DNA of 42,580 nt, taken from the NCBI GenBank assembly GCA_024434165.1, contig QMIW01000041.1, positions 1 through 42,580 of the forward strand, in the 5' to 3' direction. Position 1 is the first letter of the stretch, and each line of letters begins with the position of its first letter. Below the pieces are notes generated by a model, which was given only the letters and a program-made list of their open reading frames with translations, was not told the origin of the DNA and did not search any database. A program made the translations under genes and the position numbers. Positions 22,559-31,022 of the stretch are shown one piece after another. The DNA comes from Chloroflexota bacterium. Its GTDB lineage: Bacteria; Chloroflexota; Anaerolineae; Anaerolineales; Villigracilaceae.

Positions 22559-25396
22559 CTATCCCGGCGGGCTCGTTTCCTGTATTTCCGGCAGGAGAAA
22601 GTCCTGCGTGAGCGCCTGGACGAGGATTTCGAATTCCTCGCCGCCGCTGTACCGACCGGTGAATCGCCACACCGGTTGGATGTAAAGCGGCTCGGGATTC
22701 TGACCGGGTACGGTATAACGCGGGTTGGGGACGTAATACACGAGTTCAACTTTATCTATCGTGGCAGTAATGGTGGTGTTGGGCGCATAGGGCTGGTCGG
22801 GAATGACCATCGGCTCGGCGGCGTGTGAGACGTACTCCATTTCCAGCCCGGAGATCGGGTCAATGACCATGCCTGTGCCGTACATTCGCAGAACGGGATA
22901 GCCGCCGTAGGTCTCTTCCGGGATTGCCAGCCCTTCGATGAACAACAGTTCGCCTTCCGGCATGCCAATGTCATCGGTGACCGAACCGCCGGGATACACA
23001 AGCGCATAGGATTTTTCATCTTCCGTGATGAAGATGAGGAATCGCTCTCCATTAACCGTCACAGGCTGCGTTCTGCCTTTCAACACCTGGAACGTGAGAC
23101 CCGGGAACGGAACCTCAAAACGTTCGACTTTCGCCACAGGCACCCCGTTTTCGTTGAGGCGCTCCACGACCCCCCAGATTTCGATGGGCAGGTTGTTGTA
23201 ATCCTTCAGTTCCTCCAGCCCCGCGCCTTCCAGTTCCAGGTACGGAAACTCGGTGAAGGCTTTGTCGGGGATGAATGTGTATTCCGAGCGGCTGCTCCCG
23301 TCGCTTTGGGTGTAGATGGTCACACTGACGATGCCGCGCAGCGCCTCGAACGGCTGCGGCGAGAACTCCGCTTCAGGCGTGACCGGGTCGGGGGTCGGCG
23401 GGAAGGGAACCGGTACGCCGCTGACGTTGATCTTATAAAAACCGCCGCCGCCCCCGCCGCCACCGCCTCCGCCGCCCTGGGTGCGTGTGTCAATGGATTG
23501 CCATTCGAAAGTCTCGCCGCGCGTCACGCCGACAAGGTACAAGTTCTCGGCGGGCAATGGAATATCGGCGGGGAAATCCGGCAGGAGCAGCCTGGGTCCT
23601 TCGGTTACTGTGATGAAGACCTGATCGCCCTCCCGCTCGACCCTGCCTTGAATGCCTTCCTGAAAGCCGTCATAGGCTTTCCACGATTCCAGGACGAACG
23701 TTTTTATCCCGTTCTCTTCGCGGAATGAACCGGTCGCTTCCACGAACGTTTTTTCGATCCCAGGCGGAACGTCCGCTGTGTTGCCTGTGACCGTGAAACC
23801 GTCCAGGGTGACGAGCGGCGCGCCGCCGTCAACGGATCTTCCGGTGGAAGCCAGCCAGCCGAAGACAGTGATGCTTCGATCCAGCGGGCGCGGGCGCGGC
23901 CAGAACTGCACCTGAGTCGAACTGCCTGCATTCATGCTTTCCACGATTCCGTAAAACGTATCGTCGGCAAGCAATCGTTGGAATGCTTCTTCCGCGCTGA
24001 TGATGGATGCCGCCGCCGCTTCGTCGTAGCCGAGCAGACCGGCGTCCACCGCGAGCAGACCGTTCTCGTTGAAGAGGAACAGGAGCCCGCTGGCGTTGAA
24101 ATATCCAACCCGCAGGGGCAAACCATCGGGGGTGAGCGGCACAGCAAAATACCCGTTGTAAAGTTCGGAGAATTCCACCGTATAGTCGAAATCGAACCCG
24201 TAGGTCTGCATGAACTCGCGGATGACCGCTTCGGCATTTTCATTTCGGACAAAGAACGGGTTGTTGTTCCAGGCGGTGCGGTCCAGGACGTAATGGAAAT
24301 ACCTGTCCGAGCGGATGCGCAATTGCCGGTTGCCGTCTGTTGCGAGAAACTCCGTGGCGCCGGGCAGTTCGCCGGAGACCTCGTAAATCTCTCCGTTCAT
24401 GTCGAAGCGTTCTGCGAGCGTGCGCGCATCCTCCACTGTGGCGGGGATTTCCGCCCGTGTCTGGTAGATCTTCACCTCCGGCGGCGTTTCCGGCATGGGC
24501 GCTTCGAGGTAAAGGGTTGTGCCGCGCCAGTCGTATCCGCCTTCCTGTGGAATGGGCGTCGCAACTTCCGTCACGGGGAGTTTCAGCGTCATTCCCGCGA
24601 AGAGCGTGCATTCCTGCAAGCCGTTCAACGCCATGAGTTCCGTAACGGTGATGTGATGGCGGTCTGCCAGCATGGCGCAGGTATCGCCCGCCTGCACTTC
24701 ATACTCGAAGGTTTCTTCAGTGGTGATGGATTGGGTCGGCTCGAGCACGGGCGCCTCTTCGCCAAAAACCACCTCGGTCACAAATGTAAGGGACGACTCG
24801 CCGATGCGCGCGGTCACTTCCCAACAGCCGGTGGTGGGGAAGATGAGCGCGATGATCTGAAGTCCGCTGTCGCCGTAGCCGTCGCTCAGGAATGAGCGCA
24901 AAGGCTCGGCGTCGGCATCGAGGCGGCGGCCTTCGATGCTCAAAGCGCCCTCCACGCCGCGGTAAATGAGCCACTTCATCGCATACGACCCATCCGGTTC
25001 GATATTGTCATCCTGCATTACCACTTTGCCATCGGGCCAGAGTGTTGTCCATATCTCGCCGTTGCCGTAGGAATATGGGTCTTCTTCCATTCCCGGTGGA
25101 ATGCTTCCATTCGGCAGTGTGACCGGGCAGGAAAATTCCCCGCCTGTGGCTGTTCCATTTTGCATCTCGACCGATTGGAAGATCCACAGCATGAAAACGA
25201 CCAACGCACCAAAGACACCCAAACTGGAAAGCGCAGGCAGCAAGCCCTTGAAATTCCACATAAAGCCGGCGCGCGGTTTATGCGCCTTGCGGAGCTTTTC
25301 CTCCAACTCCGCTTTGAACATCAGGTTGGGTTGTACCTGTTCGGCGGTTTCTTCCAGTAAAGTTTCGATCTTTTTGTTTTTCTCAAATTCGTTCAT
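22559..25396 (-). CDS. Single-pass membrane protein with LysM domain, probable anti-sigma partner
   Basis: A 945-residue protein whose ATGA start overlaps the ECF sigma gene. The N-terminal cytoplasmic segment (1-50, with NLMFKAELEEKLRKAH) is followed by one transmembrane helix (about 51-74), placing the large C-terminal part outside. A LysM domain lies at about 231-274 (YEVQAGDTCAMLADRHHITV), so it may bind peptidoglycan. The rest (about 290-945) is mostly beta-rich and unrecognised, with a run of 11 or more glycines near DNA 23440-23480. The layout matches anti-sigma/regulatory partners of ECF factors, but no zinc-binding anti-sigma motif is present. The role as anti-sigma is inferred from position. 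Confidence 0.75.
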   Translation of the reverse strand: MNEFEKNKKIETLLEETAEQVQPNLMFKAELEEKLRKAHKPRAGFMWNFKGLLPALSSLGVFGALVVFMLWIFQSVEMQNGTATGGEFSCPVTLPNGSIPPGMEEDPYSYGNGEIWTTLWPDGKVVMQDDNIEPDGSYAMKWLIYRGVEGALSIEGRRLDADAEPLRSFLSDGYGDSGLQIIALIFPTTGCWEVTARIGESSLTFVTEVVFGEEAPVLEPTQSITTEETFEYEVQAGDTCAMLADRHHITVTELMALNGLQECTLFAGMTLKLPVTEVATPIPQEGGYDWRGTTLYLEAPMPETPPEVKIYQTRAEIPATVEDARTLAERFDMNGEIYEVSGELPGATEFLATDGNRQLRIRSDRYFHYVLDRTAWNNNPFFVRNENAEAVIREFMQTYGFDFDYTVEFSELYNGYFAVPLTPDGLPLRVGYFNASGLLFLFNENGLLAVDAGLLGYDEAAAASIISAEEAFQRLLADDTFYGIVESMNAGSSTQVQFWPRPRPLDRSITVFGWLASTGRSVDGGAPLVTLDGFTVTGNTADVPPGIEKTFVEATGSFREENGIKTFVLESWKAYDGFQEGIQGRVEREGDQVFITVTEGPRLLLPDFPADIPLPAENLYLVGVTRGETFEWQSIDTRTQGGGGGGGGGGGGFYKINVSGVPVPFPPTPDPVTPEAEFSPQPFEALRGIVSVTIYTQSDGSSRSEYTFIPDKAFTEFPYLELEGAGLEELKDYNNLPIEIWGVVERLNENGVPVAKVERFEVPFPGLTFQVLKGRTQPVTVNGERFLIFITEDEKSYALVYPGGSVTDDIGMPEGELLFIEGLAIPEETYGGYPVLRMYGTGMVIDPISGLEMEYVSHAAEPMVIPDQPYAPNTTITATIDKVELVYYVPNPRYTVPGQNPEPLYIQPVWRFTGRYSGGEEFEILVQALTQDFLLPEIQETSPPG

Positions 25397-25965
25397 TCTT
25401 CCACCTCCATTCTCAGGGAGGTTCGCTCACGCAAATCCTGCAATCCGCGTGAGACGAGCATTTTCACCGAAGCCTCGCTTCTCTTCATCACGCTTGCGGC
25501 TTCGCCGTTGGACAGCCCGCCGAAGTAAATCAAAATGATCGCCTCGGCGCGTTCGGGAGTAATCTGCCTGAGCGCAAGGGAAATGGACTCGAGCCGGAGG
25601 CGCTGCATTGCCGCCTTGTCGGTGGGCAGGACTGGGTTGGGATAATGAAGCGCATCTTCCAGCGGGACCTCGCGTCTTTTCCCGCGCAGGTGCATGAGTT
25701 TCTTTCTGGAGGCGATTCCCATCAGCCATGCCGCAAAGGAACCGCTCCCGCGGTACGAACGGATGCCCTCCAGCGCCGCCATGAACGTTTGCGATGTGAG
25801 GTCTTCGGCGTCTTTCACGTTGCCGGTATGCGCCATGTGATAGCGATAGACGCGGGTCACGTTCTGGCGGTAGAGCTCTGCGAACGCATCGGCATCCGCC
25901 GCCGCCCGCTGCGCCAGGTCTGTCTCATCCATTTCTTTGATTTCCATCTTCATAAGGGTGGTCAT
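25393..25965 (-). CDS. ECF-type sigma-70 factor
   Basis: A 190-residue extracytoplasmic-function sigma factor. Region 2 is at about 20-85 (DAFAELYRQNVTRVYRYHMA, then DAEDLTSQTFMAALEGI) and region 4 at about 130-185 (LRQITPERAEAIILIYFGGL, then the HTH NGEAASVMKRSEASVKMLVSRG). The region-1.1 and region-3 domains of primary sigmas are absent. Start 25965 has AGGAGG close by (spacing is short, so an ATG 12 bases later is possible). Its stop codon overlaps the next start by ATGA. A TGCAAC hexamer at 25998-26003 upstream could be a -35 for autoregulation (weak evidence). Confidence 0.92.
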   Translation of the reverse strand: MTTLMKMEIKEMDETDLAQRAAADADAFAELYRQNVTRVYRYHMAHTGNVKDAEDLTSQTFMAALEGIRSYRGSGSFAAWLMGIASRKKLMHLRGKRREVPLEDALHYPNPVLPTDKAAMQRLRLESISLALRQITPERAEAIILIYFGGLSNGEAASVMKRSEASVKMLVSRGLQDLRERTSLRMEVEE

Positions 25966-26025
25966 AAACCTCCTGCGTGATGTGCGCGCGTATATAAGTT
26001 GCAGGAGGGGCAAAATCGTAACAGG

Positions 26026-26063
26026 CAAAAAAAGACCATGAGCCACATAAAACGTGGATGGTC
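26026..26063 (-). terminator. Rho-independent terminator after the thioesterase gene
   Basis: On the minus strand AGACCATCCACG pairs imperfectly with TGTGG-CTCATGGTCT and is followed by TTTTTTT. It lies between the thioesterase stop (26088) and the ECF sigma gene. Confidence 0.8.
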
Positions 26064-26087
26064 TGCGGGTTCAGGGTCTGGCGCGGC

Positions 26088-26564
26088 TCAATCCGGGTAA
26101 ACCTTCCAGCCCAGTTCGTCCAGCCGCGATGTATCGAATTGTTCCTTCGGTACGTCAATGTGCATGCCCGTGCCTTCCGCGAGCAGTTCGTCCGTCTCGG
26201 CATCGTAAATGCCCGCCCATGCCTCGGCGATTTTGCCTTTGGTCCTGCCTGCCCTGCCGACGATCCTCAACATCCTCCCGATGGGCACGTTCCTGCGGTA
26301 TTTCACTTCCAGTTTCCCCGTGAACATGAAGCGCGGATTTTGCGGGTCGCTGCCCATGTGCGCGCGTCCTGAAATCTCATCAATGATCGCCGCGACGATT
26401 CCCCCGTGCAGCACGCCGGGGTAGCCTTGAAAATGCTCCGGCGCAATGTACTGCGATTCGACCACGCCCGGCTCCGTTTCATAAATATGCAAATGCAGAC
26501 CGATGGGATTTTCCAATCCACAAATAAAGCAGTGACGCGAATTGGGTTGTTTGATTTTGGACAT
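26088..26564 (-). CDS. Hotdog-fold thioesterase (PaaI family)
   Basis: A 158-residue hotdog-fold protein. The N-terminal HCFICGLENPIGLHL and the central GVLHGGIVAAIIDEISGRAH are typical of PaaI-like acyl-CoA thioesterases, in which the HGG loop and following acidic residue form the active site. The acyl substrate is not predictable. The start at 26564 has no Shine-Dalgarno sequence; a TATAAT (26571-26576) lies only six bases upstream, so the mRNA is probably leaderless. It diverges from the dehydrogenase gene at 26585 with a 20-bp gap. Confidence 0.88.
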   Translation of the reverse strand: MSKIKQPNSRHCFICGLENPIGLHLHIYETEPGVVESQYIAPEHFQGYPGVLHGGIVAAIIDEISGRAHMGSDPQNPRFMFTGKLEVKYRRNVPIGRMLRIVGRAGRTKGKIAEAWAGIYDAETDELLAEGTGMHIDVPKEQFDTSRLDELGWKVYPD

Positions 26565-26578
26565 GCGCGGATTATACT
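26551..26578. promoter_or_regulatory. Shared two-way -10 element between divergent genes
   Basis: GATTATACT gives TATACT on plus (26573-26578) and TATAAT on minus (26571-26576). Each lies six bases before its gene's ATG. On the plus strand TTGATT (26551-26556) with a 16-base spacer is a fair -35. Both transcripts would start at or next to the start codon. Confidence 0.55.
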
Positions 26579-26584
26579 CTGGAC

Positions 26585-27556
26585 ATGACTCCCCAAAAAA
26601 TTTTCATCACCCGCCTCATCCCGGACGCCGGGCTGGACCTCGTCAAAAAACATTTCCCTGCGCTGGAAGTCTGGACTCACGACCTCCCGCCGCCGCGCGA
26701 ACAACTGCTCGAAAAAGTGCGCGGCGTGGACGGCTTGCTCTGCCTGCTGACCGAACGCATTGACGCCGAACTGATGGATGCCATCGGTCCACAGGTGAAG
26801 GTCATCAGCAGCATGTCCGTCGGTGTGGATCACGTTGACCTTGCCGAAGCCACCCGGCGCAGAATTCCCATCGGCAACACGCCCGGCGTGCTGACCGATG
26901 CCACCGCCGACCAAACCTTTGCGCTCCTGCTTGCCGCCGCGCGCCGCCTGGTGGAAGGCGTGGACTACATCCGCGCAGGCAAATGGGTGACATGGCACCC
27001 ATCTCTTTTGCTCGGCGCAGACCTGACCGGTTCCACGCTGGGGATCATCGGCTTTGGGCGGATCGGACAGGCGGCTGCCAAACGCGCACAGGGATTCGAC
27101 ATGCGCGTCATCTATTACGACCCCGCCGCCCAGCCCGCCTATGGCGCGCAGCCCGTTGACCTGGATACGCTCCTGCGCGATTCGGACTTTGTCTCCATCC
27201 ACGTGCCGCTCACGAACGAGACGCGCCATCTGGTCAATGCAGGTTTTCTCTCGAAGATGAAACCGAACGCTGTCCTGGTCAACACCGCGCGCGGCGGCGT
27301 GCTGGATCAATCCGCGCTGTACGATGCCTTGAAAGCGAAGCGAATCTTCGCCGCCGCGCTGGACGTGACCGACCCCGAACCGCTGCCGATGGATTCCCCG
27401 CTGCTCGAGCTGGAGAACTGCGTTATCGTTCCCCACCTTGGCTCTGCCAGCAGGCGCACACGCAGTCAAATGTCCCTGCTTGCGGCGCAGAATTTAATCG
27501 CAGGTTTGAAGGGCGAACGCCTGCTCCACTGTGCCAACCCGGAAGTGTACGGTTGA
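26585..27556 (+). CDS. D-2-hydroxyacid dehydrogenase (glyoxylate/hydroxypyruvate reductase-like)
   Basis: A 323-residue NAD(P)-dependent D-isomer dehydrogenase, probably reducing glyoxylate or hydroxypyruvate to glycolate or D-glycerate. The nucleotide-binding motif is GIIGFGRIGQAAAKRAQGF (about 156-174). The catalytic Arg is in NTARGGVLDQ, the Glu in DVTDPEPLP and the His in VPHLGSAS. SMSVGVDHVDLAEATRRRIP matches the substrate-domain signature of GRHPR-type enzymes. Substrate preference among glyoxylate, hydroxypyruvate and 2-ketogluconate cannot be fixed. The ATG has no ribosome-binding site and lies just after a -10, so translation is probably leaderless. Confidence 0.92.
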   Translation: MTPQKIFITRLIPDAGLDLVKKHFPALEVWTHDLPPPREQLLEKVRGVDGLLCLLTERIDAELMDAIGPQVKVISSMSVGVDHVDLAEATRRRIPIGNTPGVLTDATADQTFALLLAAARRLVEGVDYIRAGKWVTWHPSLLLGADLTGSTLGIIGFGRIGQAAAKRAQGFDMRVIYYDPAAQPAYGAQPVDLDTLLRDSDFVSIHVPLTNETRHLVNAGFLSKMKPNAVLVNTARGGVLDQSALYDALKAKRIFAAALDVTDPEPLPMDSPLLELENCVIVPHLGSASRRTRSQMSLLAAQNLIAGLKGERLLHCANPEVYG

Positions 27557-27621
27557 TGTCATTACGGGAAGCGGCGCTCTGCGCCGCGACGAAGCAATCT
27601 GGAAATAAATGACTCATGATA

Positions 27622-27723
27622 CTCAGTTTACTCGTACCGCAGCAGCTTGTCCCCGTAGGGGATTCATCTTGCTCTGCAAAGGCGAGATGAATCTCGCGGT
27701 ACCGCATAAGGTGAGTAAATGAG
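27622..27723. repeat. Long imperfect inverted repeat (about 100 bp)
   Basis: Nested arms pair CTCAGTTTACTCG with GTGAGTAAATGAG, CGTACCGC with GCGGTACC, and GATTCATCTTGC with GCGAGATGAATC. It fills most of the 27557-27766 gap between the convergent dehydrogenase and menG genes, contains no gene, and may be a mobile-element relic that also works as a terminator. Confidence 0.7.
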
Positions 27724-27766
27724 ATTTCTTTGAACGAAAAAAACACCGTACTCGCAAGGACATCGC

Positions 27767-28459
27767 TTACTTCTCCCCCCAGTGAATTGCGATTGTCCCA
27801 AACATCAATCGTTTGAAGTTCACCCGCCGAAACCCCACCGCCACCATGCGCACGGATAGTTCCTCGGCGGTCAGGAAATTCTCGGTGGTATCGGGCAGGT
27901 ATTTGTAGGCGTCGCGCACGCCGGAGAGCAGTCCGCCGAGCGCGGGAATCACAACGTGCATGTGGAATTTGATGAACGGCGAGAGAAGATTTTTCTTCGG
28001 GCGCGTGGTATCGAGGATGACGATCCGCCCGCCGGGTTTGAGCGCGCGGTGCTGTTCCTTCAAGGCTTGTTGAACGTCGGTGACGTTGCGCATCAGGAAA
28101 CCGGAGACCACCGCGTCGAAGGTCTTTTCTTTGAACGGCAGGTTGAGCGCATCGGCGGAGGAAAAATTCAGGCTGCCGTTCTTTTTGCCGGCGCGCATCA
28201 TTTCCAGCGTAAAGTCGGCTGCGGTCACGCGGGCTTGCGGGAACTGCGTCAGTGCCTCGCGGGCTAAATCGCCGGTGCCCGTTCCGAGGTCCAATAAGGA
28301 AGCGTGCGGGCGCAAACGCGCCAGGTGAATGACCTCCTTCCTCCAGCGGATGTCCTGCCCGCCGGTCATGAGTCGGTTCATCAGATCGTAGCGGTGCGCG
28401 ATTCTTGCGAACATGGATTGGACATATTGGGCGCGTTCCCGCCCGGTCAATTGTGTCAT
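27767..28459 (-). CDS. ubiE: Demethylmenaquinone methyltransferase (MenG/UbiE)
   Basis: Transfers a methyl group from S-adenosylmethionine to demethylmenaquinone, the last step of menaquinone synthesis. At 230 residues it is a normal class I methyltransferase: SAM motif I is LLDLGTGTGDLA (about 55-66), with AADFTLEMM after it. The UbiE/MenG signature segments FARIAHRYDLMNRLMTGGQD and RPGG-like LKPGGRIVILDTTRP, plus YKYLPDTTENF, are all present. It diverges from menA, which supplies its substrate. AGGAGACCCTC precedes the ATG and a TATAAT lies at 28481-28486. Confidence 0.94.
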   Translation of the reverse strand: MTQLTGRERAQYVQSMFARIAHRYDLMNRLMTGGQDIRWRKEVIHLARLRPHASLLDLGTGTGDLAREALTQFPQARVTAADFTLEMMRAGKKNGSLNFSSADALNLPFKEKTFDAVVSGFLMRNVTDVQQALKEQHRALKPGGRIVILDTTRPKKNLLSPFIKFHMHVVIPALGGLLSGVRDAYKYLPDTTENFLTAEELSVRMVAVGFRRVNFKRLMFGTIAIHWGEK

Positions 28460-28479
28460 GAGGGTCTCCTGAATTTCTC

Positions 28480-28520
28480 GATTATACCCAGCGCGGGCAG
28501 GCAGAAACGCATGTTATACT
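28480..28520. promoter_or_regulatory. Divergent promoter region of ubiE and menA
   Basis: TATAAT on minus (28481-28486, within GCGCTGGGTATAATC) faces ubiE. TGTTATACT on plus (-10 at 28515-28520, an extended -10) faces menA 10 bases before its ATG. -35 boxes are weak for both. Confidence 0.5.
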
Positions 28521-28529
28521 GCGGGCTTC

Positions 28530-29417
28530 ATGAACGATAGACCGACTTTCCTTCAAGCGTGGTGGCTGGCAATTCGTCCGCGCACCCTGCCTGCCGCGGC
28601 TTCGGGTGTGACGATGGGCAGCGCGCTCGCATGGCAGGATGGTTCGTTTCAACCCCTGCCCGCGCTGGCTTGTTTATTGATCGCATTGCTCTTGCAGATC
28701 GGAAGCAATGTTGCCAACGATGTCTTTGACTTCGAACGCGGTGCGGATACCGCCGAACGGCTGGGACCCGTGCGCGTGACTCAGGCGGGATTTTTGACCC
28801 CGGCACAGGTCAAGCGCGGACTGTTCGTGATCTTTGGGCTGGCGGCGCTGCTTGGCTTGTATCTTGCCGCGCTTCGCGGCTGGACCGTGATTCTGATCGG
28901 CGTTGCGGCGATTCTCTCCGCCATCGCCTATACCGGCGGTCCGTTCCCGCTGGGGTATCACGGCTTGGGGGATGTGTTCGTCTTTATTTTCTTCGGTCTT
29001 GCCGCAGCCGCCGGGACGTATTTCGTGCAGGTCGGTTCGGTCAGCGCGGCGGCGTGGTGGATGTCCGTTCCCGTCGGTTTGATCGTGACGGCGATTTTGG
29101 TGGTCAATAATTTGCGCGACCTCGAAAACGACCGCAAAGCGGGGAAACACACACTGGCGGTTTTGCTCGGCGCGCGCGGCTCGAAAGTGGAATACACCCT
29201 TTTGATGGGCGCCGCGTATTTGCTCGTGCCGGTTTTCATTCTGGCGAAAATCATCCCGGCGGGCGGGATGCTGACGTGGCTTTCCCTGCCGTTCGCGTTT
29301 CGCGCCCTGCACGCCGTCCTCACCCAAACCGGACGCCCCCTCAACGCCGCCCTGGCAGGGACGGGGCAGACGGCTTTGTTGTTCAGCGTATTTTTCTGGG
29401 TTGGGTTACTGTTTTGA
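28530..29417 (+). CDS. menA: 1,4-dihydroxy-2-naphthoate polyprenyltransferase
   Basis: Attaches the polyprenyl tail to dihydroxynaphthoate in the membrane, forming demethylmenaquinone. It is 295 residues with about eight or nine hydrophobic helices. The two Asp-rich prenyltransferase motifs are NVANDVFDFERGADT (about 64-78) and NNLRDLENDRKAGKHTL (about 190-206). The start MNDRPTFLQAWWLAIRPRTL is typical for MenA. The next gene in the pathway, ubiE, is transcribed divergently from the same 70-bp region. The rest of the men or futalosine pathway is outside the window. The 3' end runs into a short-period repeat. Confidence 0.94.
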   Translation: MNDRPTFLQAWWLAIRPRTLPAAASGVTMGSALAWQDGSFQPLPALACLLIALLLQIGSNVANDVFDFERGADTAERLGPVRVTQAGFLTPAQVKRGLFVIFGLAALLGLYLAALRGWTVILIGVAAILSAIAYTGGPFPLGYHGLGDVFVFIFFGLAAAAGTYFVQVGSVSAAAWWMSVPVGLIVTAILVVNNLRDLENDRKAGKHTLAVLLGARGSKVEYTLLMGAAYLLVPVFILAKIIPAGGMLTWLSLPFAFRALHAVLTQTGRPLNAALAGTGQTALLFSVFFWVGLLF

Positions 29418-29506
29418 CCATAGACCATTGACCGCAGACCGTGAACAAACGACTGGTGTCTGCATTTGCTTTCTCAATCGTCCATCGTCCATCGTCCGTC
29501 GTCTAA
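29415..29506. repeat. Degenerate ACCATAGACC / CGTCCAT short-period repeats
   Basis: Imperfect units such as GACCATAGACC, ATTGACCGCAGACC and the tandem TCGTCCATCGTCCATCGTCC fill the gap between the convergent menA and permease genes. The same word family occurs at 32116-32178, 35951-35978, 36198-36226 and 36804-36866. No terminator stem is evident here. Confidence 0.65.
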
Positions 29507-30243
29507 CCAACAAACTTCCACCTGCACCATTTCCGCTCCAGCCAGTCAACGGTGAAATACATTCCCAGCCCCAGCAAACTCATGGCGATGACACCCGCAT
29601 ACATGGACGGGTAATCCAACAATGTGCTGCCTTTGTAGTAGATGTAATATCCCAGCCCGTATTTTGTCGCCGAAAGTTCTGTAATATACAACACCGCCAC
29701 CGCCGTGCCGATGGATTGTCTCAATGCGGTCAGGATGGCGGGTAAACTGGCAGGCAGATATACAAAACGAAAGAGCGCCCGCCTGCCCGCGCCGAGGCTT
29801 TGCAGGCTTTGAATCAATTGCGGGGCGATGCCGCTTGCCTGGTCGCGGACGAGCACCACGATTTGAAAGAATAAAATCAAAAACATGATGGCGATCTTTG
29901 CCGCATCGCCGATGCCCAGGAACAGGATGACCACCGGCACAAAGACCACCTTGGGAATGGGATACAGCAAATAAATGACGGGGGAGAAAAACCGATTCAA
30001 ACTCCTTGACCCGCCGATGATCAACCCAGCCGGAGCCGCCGCCAGCACCGAGAGCGCCATCCCCGCCGTGACCCGCCACAGACTGACCGCGAAATGAGTC
30101 AGAAGTCCGTCCGGCAATTCCTCGAAGAAAACGATCAGCACGGTCAGCGGCGTGGGCAGGATGGGCATGTTCACGATCATTGCCGCAGCCTGCCAGAGCG
30201 CGGTCAACGCCAGAGCCGCGAGGAGAACATCGCGCTGTTTCAT
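29503..30243 (-). CDS. ABC transporter permease (SsuC/TauC/NrtB type)
   Basis: A 246-residue inner-membrane permease with about six helices of the BPD_transp_1 fold. The EAA loop that docks the ATPase is in LIQSLQSLGAGRRALFRFVYLPASLPAILTALR-like sequence (about residues 155-185). It belongs to the nitrate/sulfonate/taurine/riboflavin-precursor group. Start 30243 gives an ATGA overlap with the ATPase gene, which supports it over 30276. It is the last gene of the minus-strand set TetR, binding protein, ATPase, permease. The imported solute is unknown. Confidence 0.92.
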   Translation of the reverse strand: MKQRDVLLAALALTALWQAAAMIVNMPILPTPLTVLIVFFEELPDGLLTHFAVSLWRVTAGMALSVLAAAPAGLIIGGSRSLNRFFSPVIYLLYPIPKVVFVPVVILFLGIGDAAKIAIMFLILFFQIVVLVRDQASGIAPQLIQSLQSLGAGRRALFRFVYLPASLPAILTALRQSIGTAVAVLYITELSATKYGLGYYIYYKGSTLLDYPSMYAGVIAMSLLGLGMYFTVDWLERKWCRWKFVG

Positions 30244-31016
30244 GCGGAAACGTTCCTTCCCTGCATTTCGACCCACAACCGTTCGCGCATCGCGTGAAAT
30301 TCGGCGCTGTTGCGGTATCCGTGCGTGCCTGCGTTTGGATTTTCGAAAACCTGCGCAGTACGGTTGGGCGGCGCGTCGAGCAGGAGAATCTTTTTCCCAA
30401 GCATGGCGGCTTCTTCAATGGCATGTGTGACGATGATCAGGGTGATATTTTGCTCCATGCAAAGCGCGAGCGTCAGGGTTTGCAGGTCTTCGCGGGTGAC
30501 GGCGTCGAGCGAGGAGAACGGCTCGTCCATCAAAAGCAGATCCGGTTCGAGGACAAGGGTGCGGGCGATGGCAGTGCGCTGGCGCTGCCCGCCGGAGAGT
30601 TGAGCGGGAAATTTATCCGCCGCTTCGTCCAACCCCAGGCGCCGAATCCAAACGCCGGCGTTGTTGTCTTTGGCGGTGAAGTTCGCCGGCGAGTGTTTGC
30701 CGTCTGGTCCGTAAAAGCCGCGGACCTTCACGCCCAGCGCGACGTTATCCCGAACCGTCGCCCAGGGGAGCAAGCCGTAATCCTGAAGAATCAGACCGCT
30801 GCGCGGACGCGGACGGACGATGCGTTCACCGTCTATTCGCACTTCGCCTGCGGCGGGCTGCCTCAAACCAGCCAGCAGGTAAAGCAGGGTGGTCTTGCCG
30901 CAGCCCGATGGACCGAGAATCGCCCACGTCTCGCCGCGTGAAATATTCCAGTTGAAACCCTGGAAGAGCGGCGGGTGATTGGGGTATTCGAAAGTGAGCG
31001 ATTGGATGTTTATCAT
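30240..31016 (-). CDS. ABC transporter ATP-binding protein (SsuB/TauB type)
   Basis: A 258-residue ATPase that powers the adjacent permease. Walker A is GPSGCGKTT (about 34-42), the Q-loop LILQDYGLLPW, the signature LSGGQRQRTAIART, Walker B LLLMDEPFSSLDA and the H-loop IIVTHAIEEA. QDYGLLPW and the C-terminal RERLW are typical of the nitrate/sulfonate/taurine importer group. Start 31016 (MINIQSLTF) fits the family; longer frames would run through the hairpin at 31023-31056. Confidence 0.94.
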   Translation of the reverse strand: MINIQSLTFEYPNHPPLFQGFNWNISRGETWAILGPSGCGKTTLLYLLAGLRQPAAGEVRIDGERIVRPRPRSGLILQDYGLLPWATVRDNVALGVKVRGFYGPDGKHSPANFTAKDNNAGVWIRRLGLDEAADKFPAQLSGGQRQRTAIARTLVLEPDLLLMDEPFSSLDAVTREDLQTLTLALCMEQNITLIIVTHAIEEAAMLGKKILLLDAPPNRTAQVFENPNAGTHGYRNSAEFHAMRERLWVEMQGRNVSA

Positions 31017-31022
31017 GATAAG

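Noticed and set aside
29415-29506. Possible CRISPR array
   Set aside because: Repeat units are only 7-11 bases, imperfect and without regular unique spacers; no cas genes are present.
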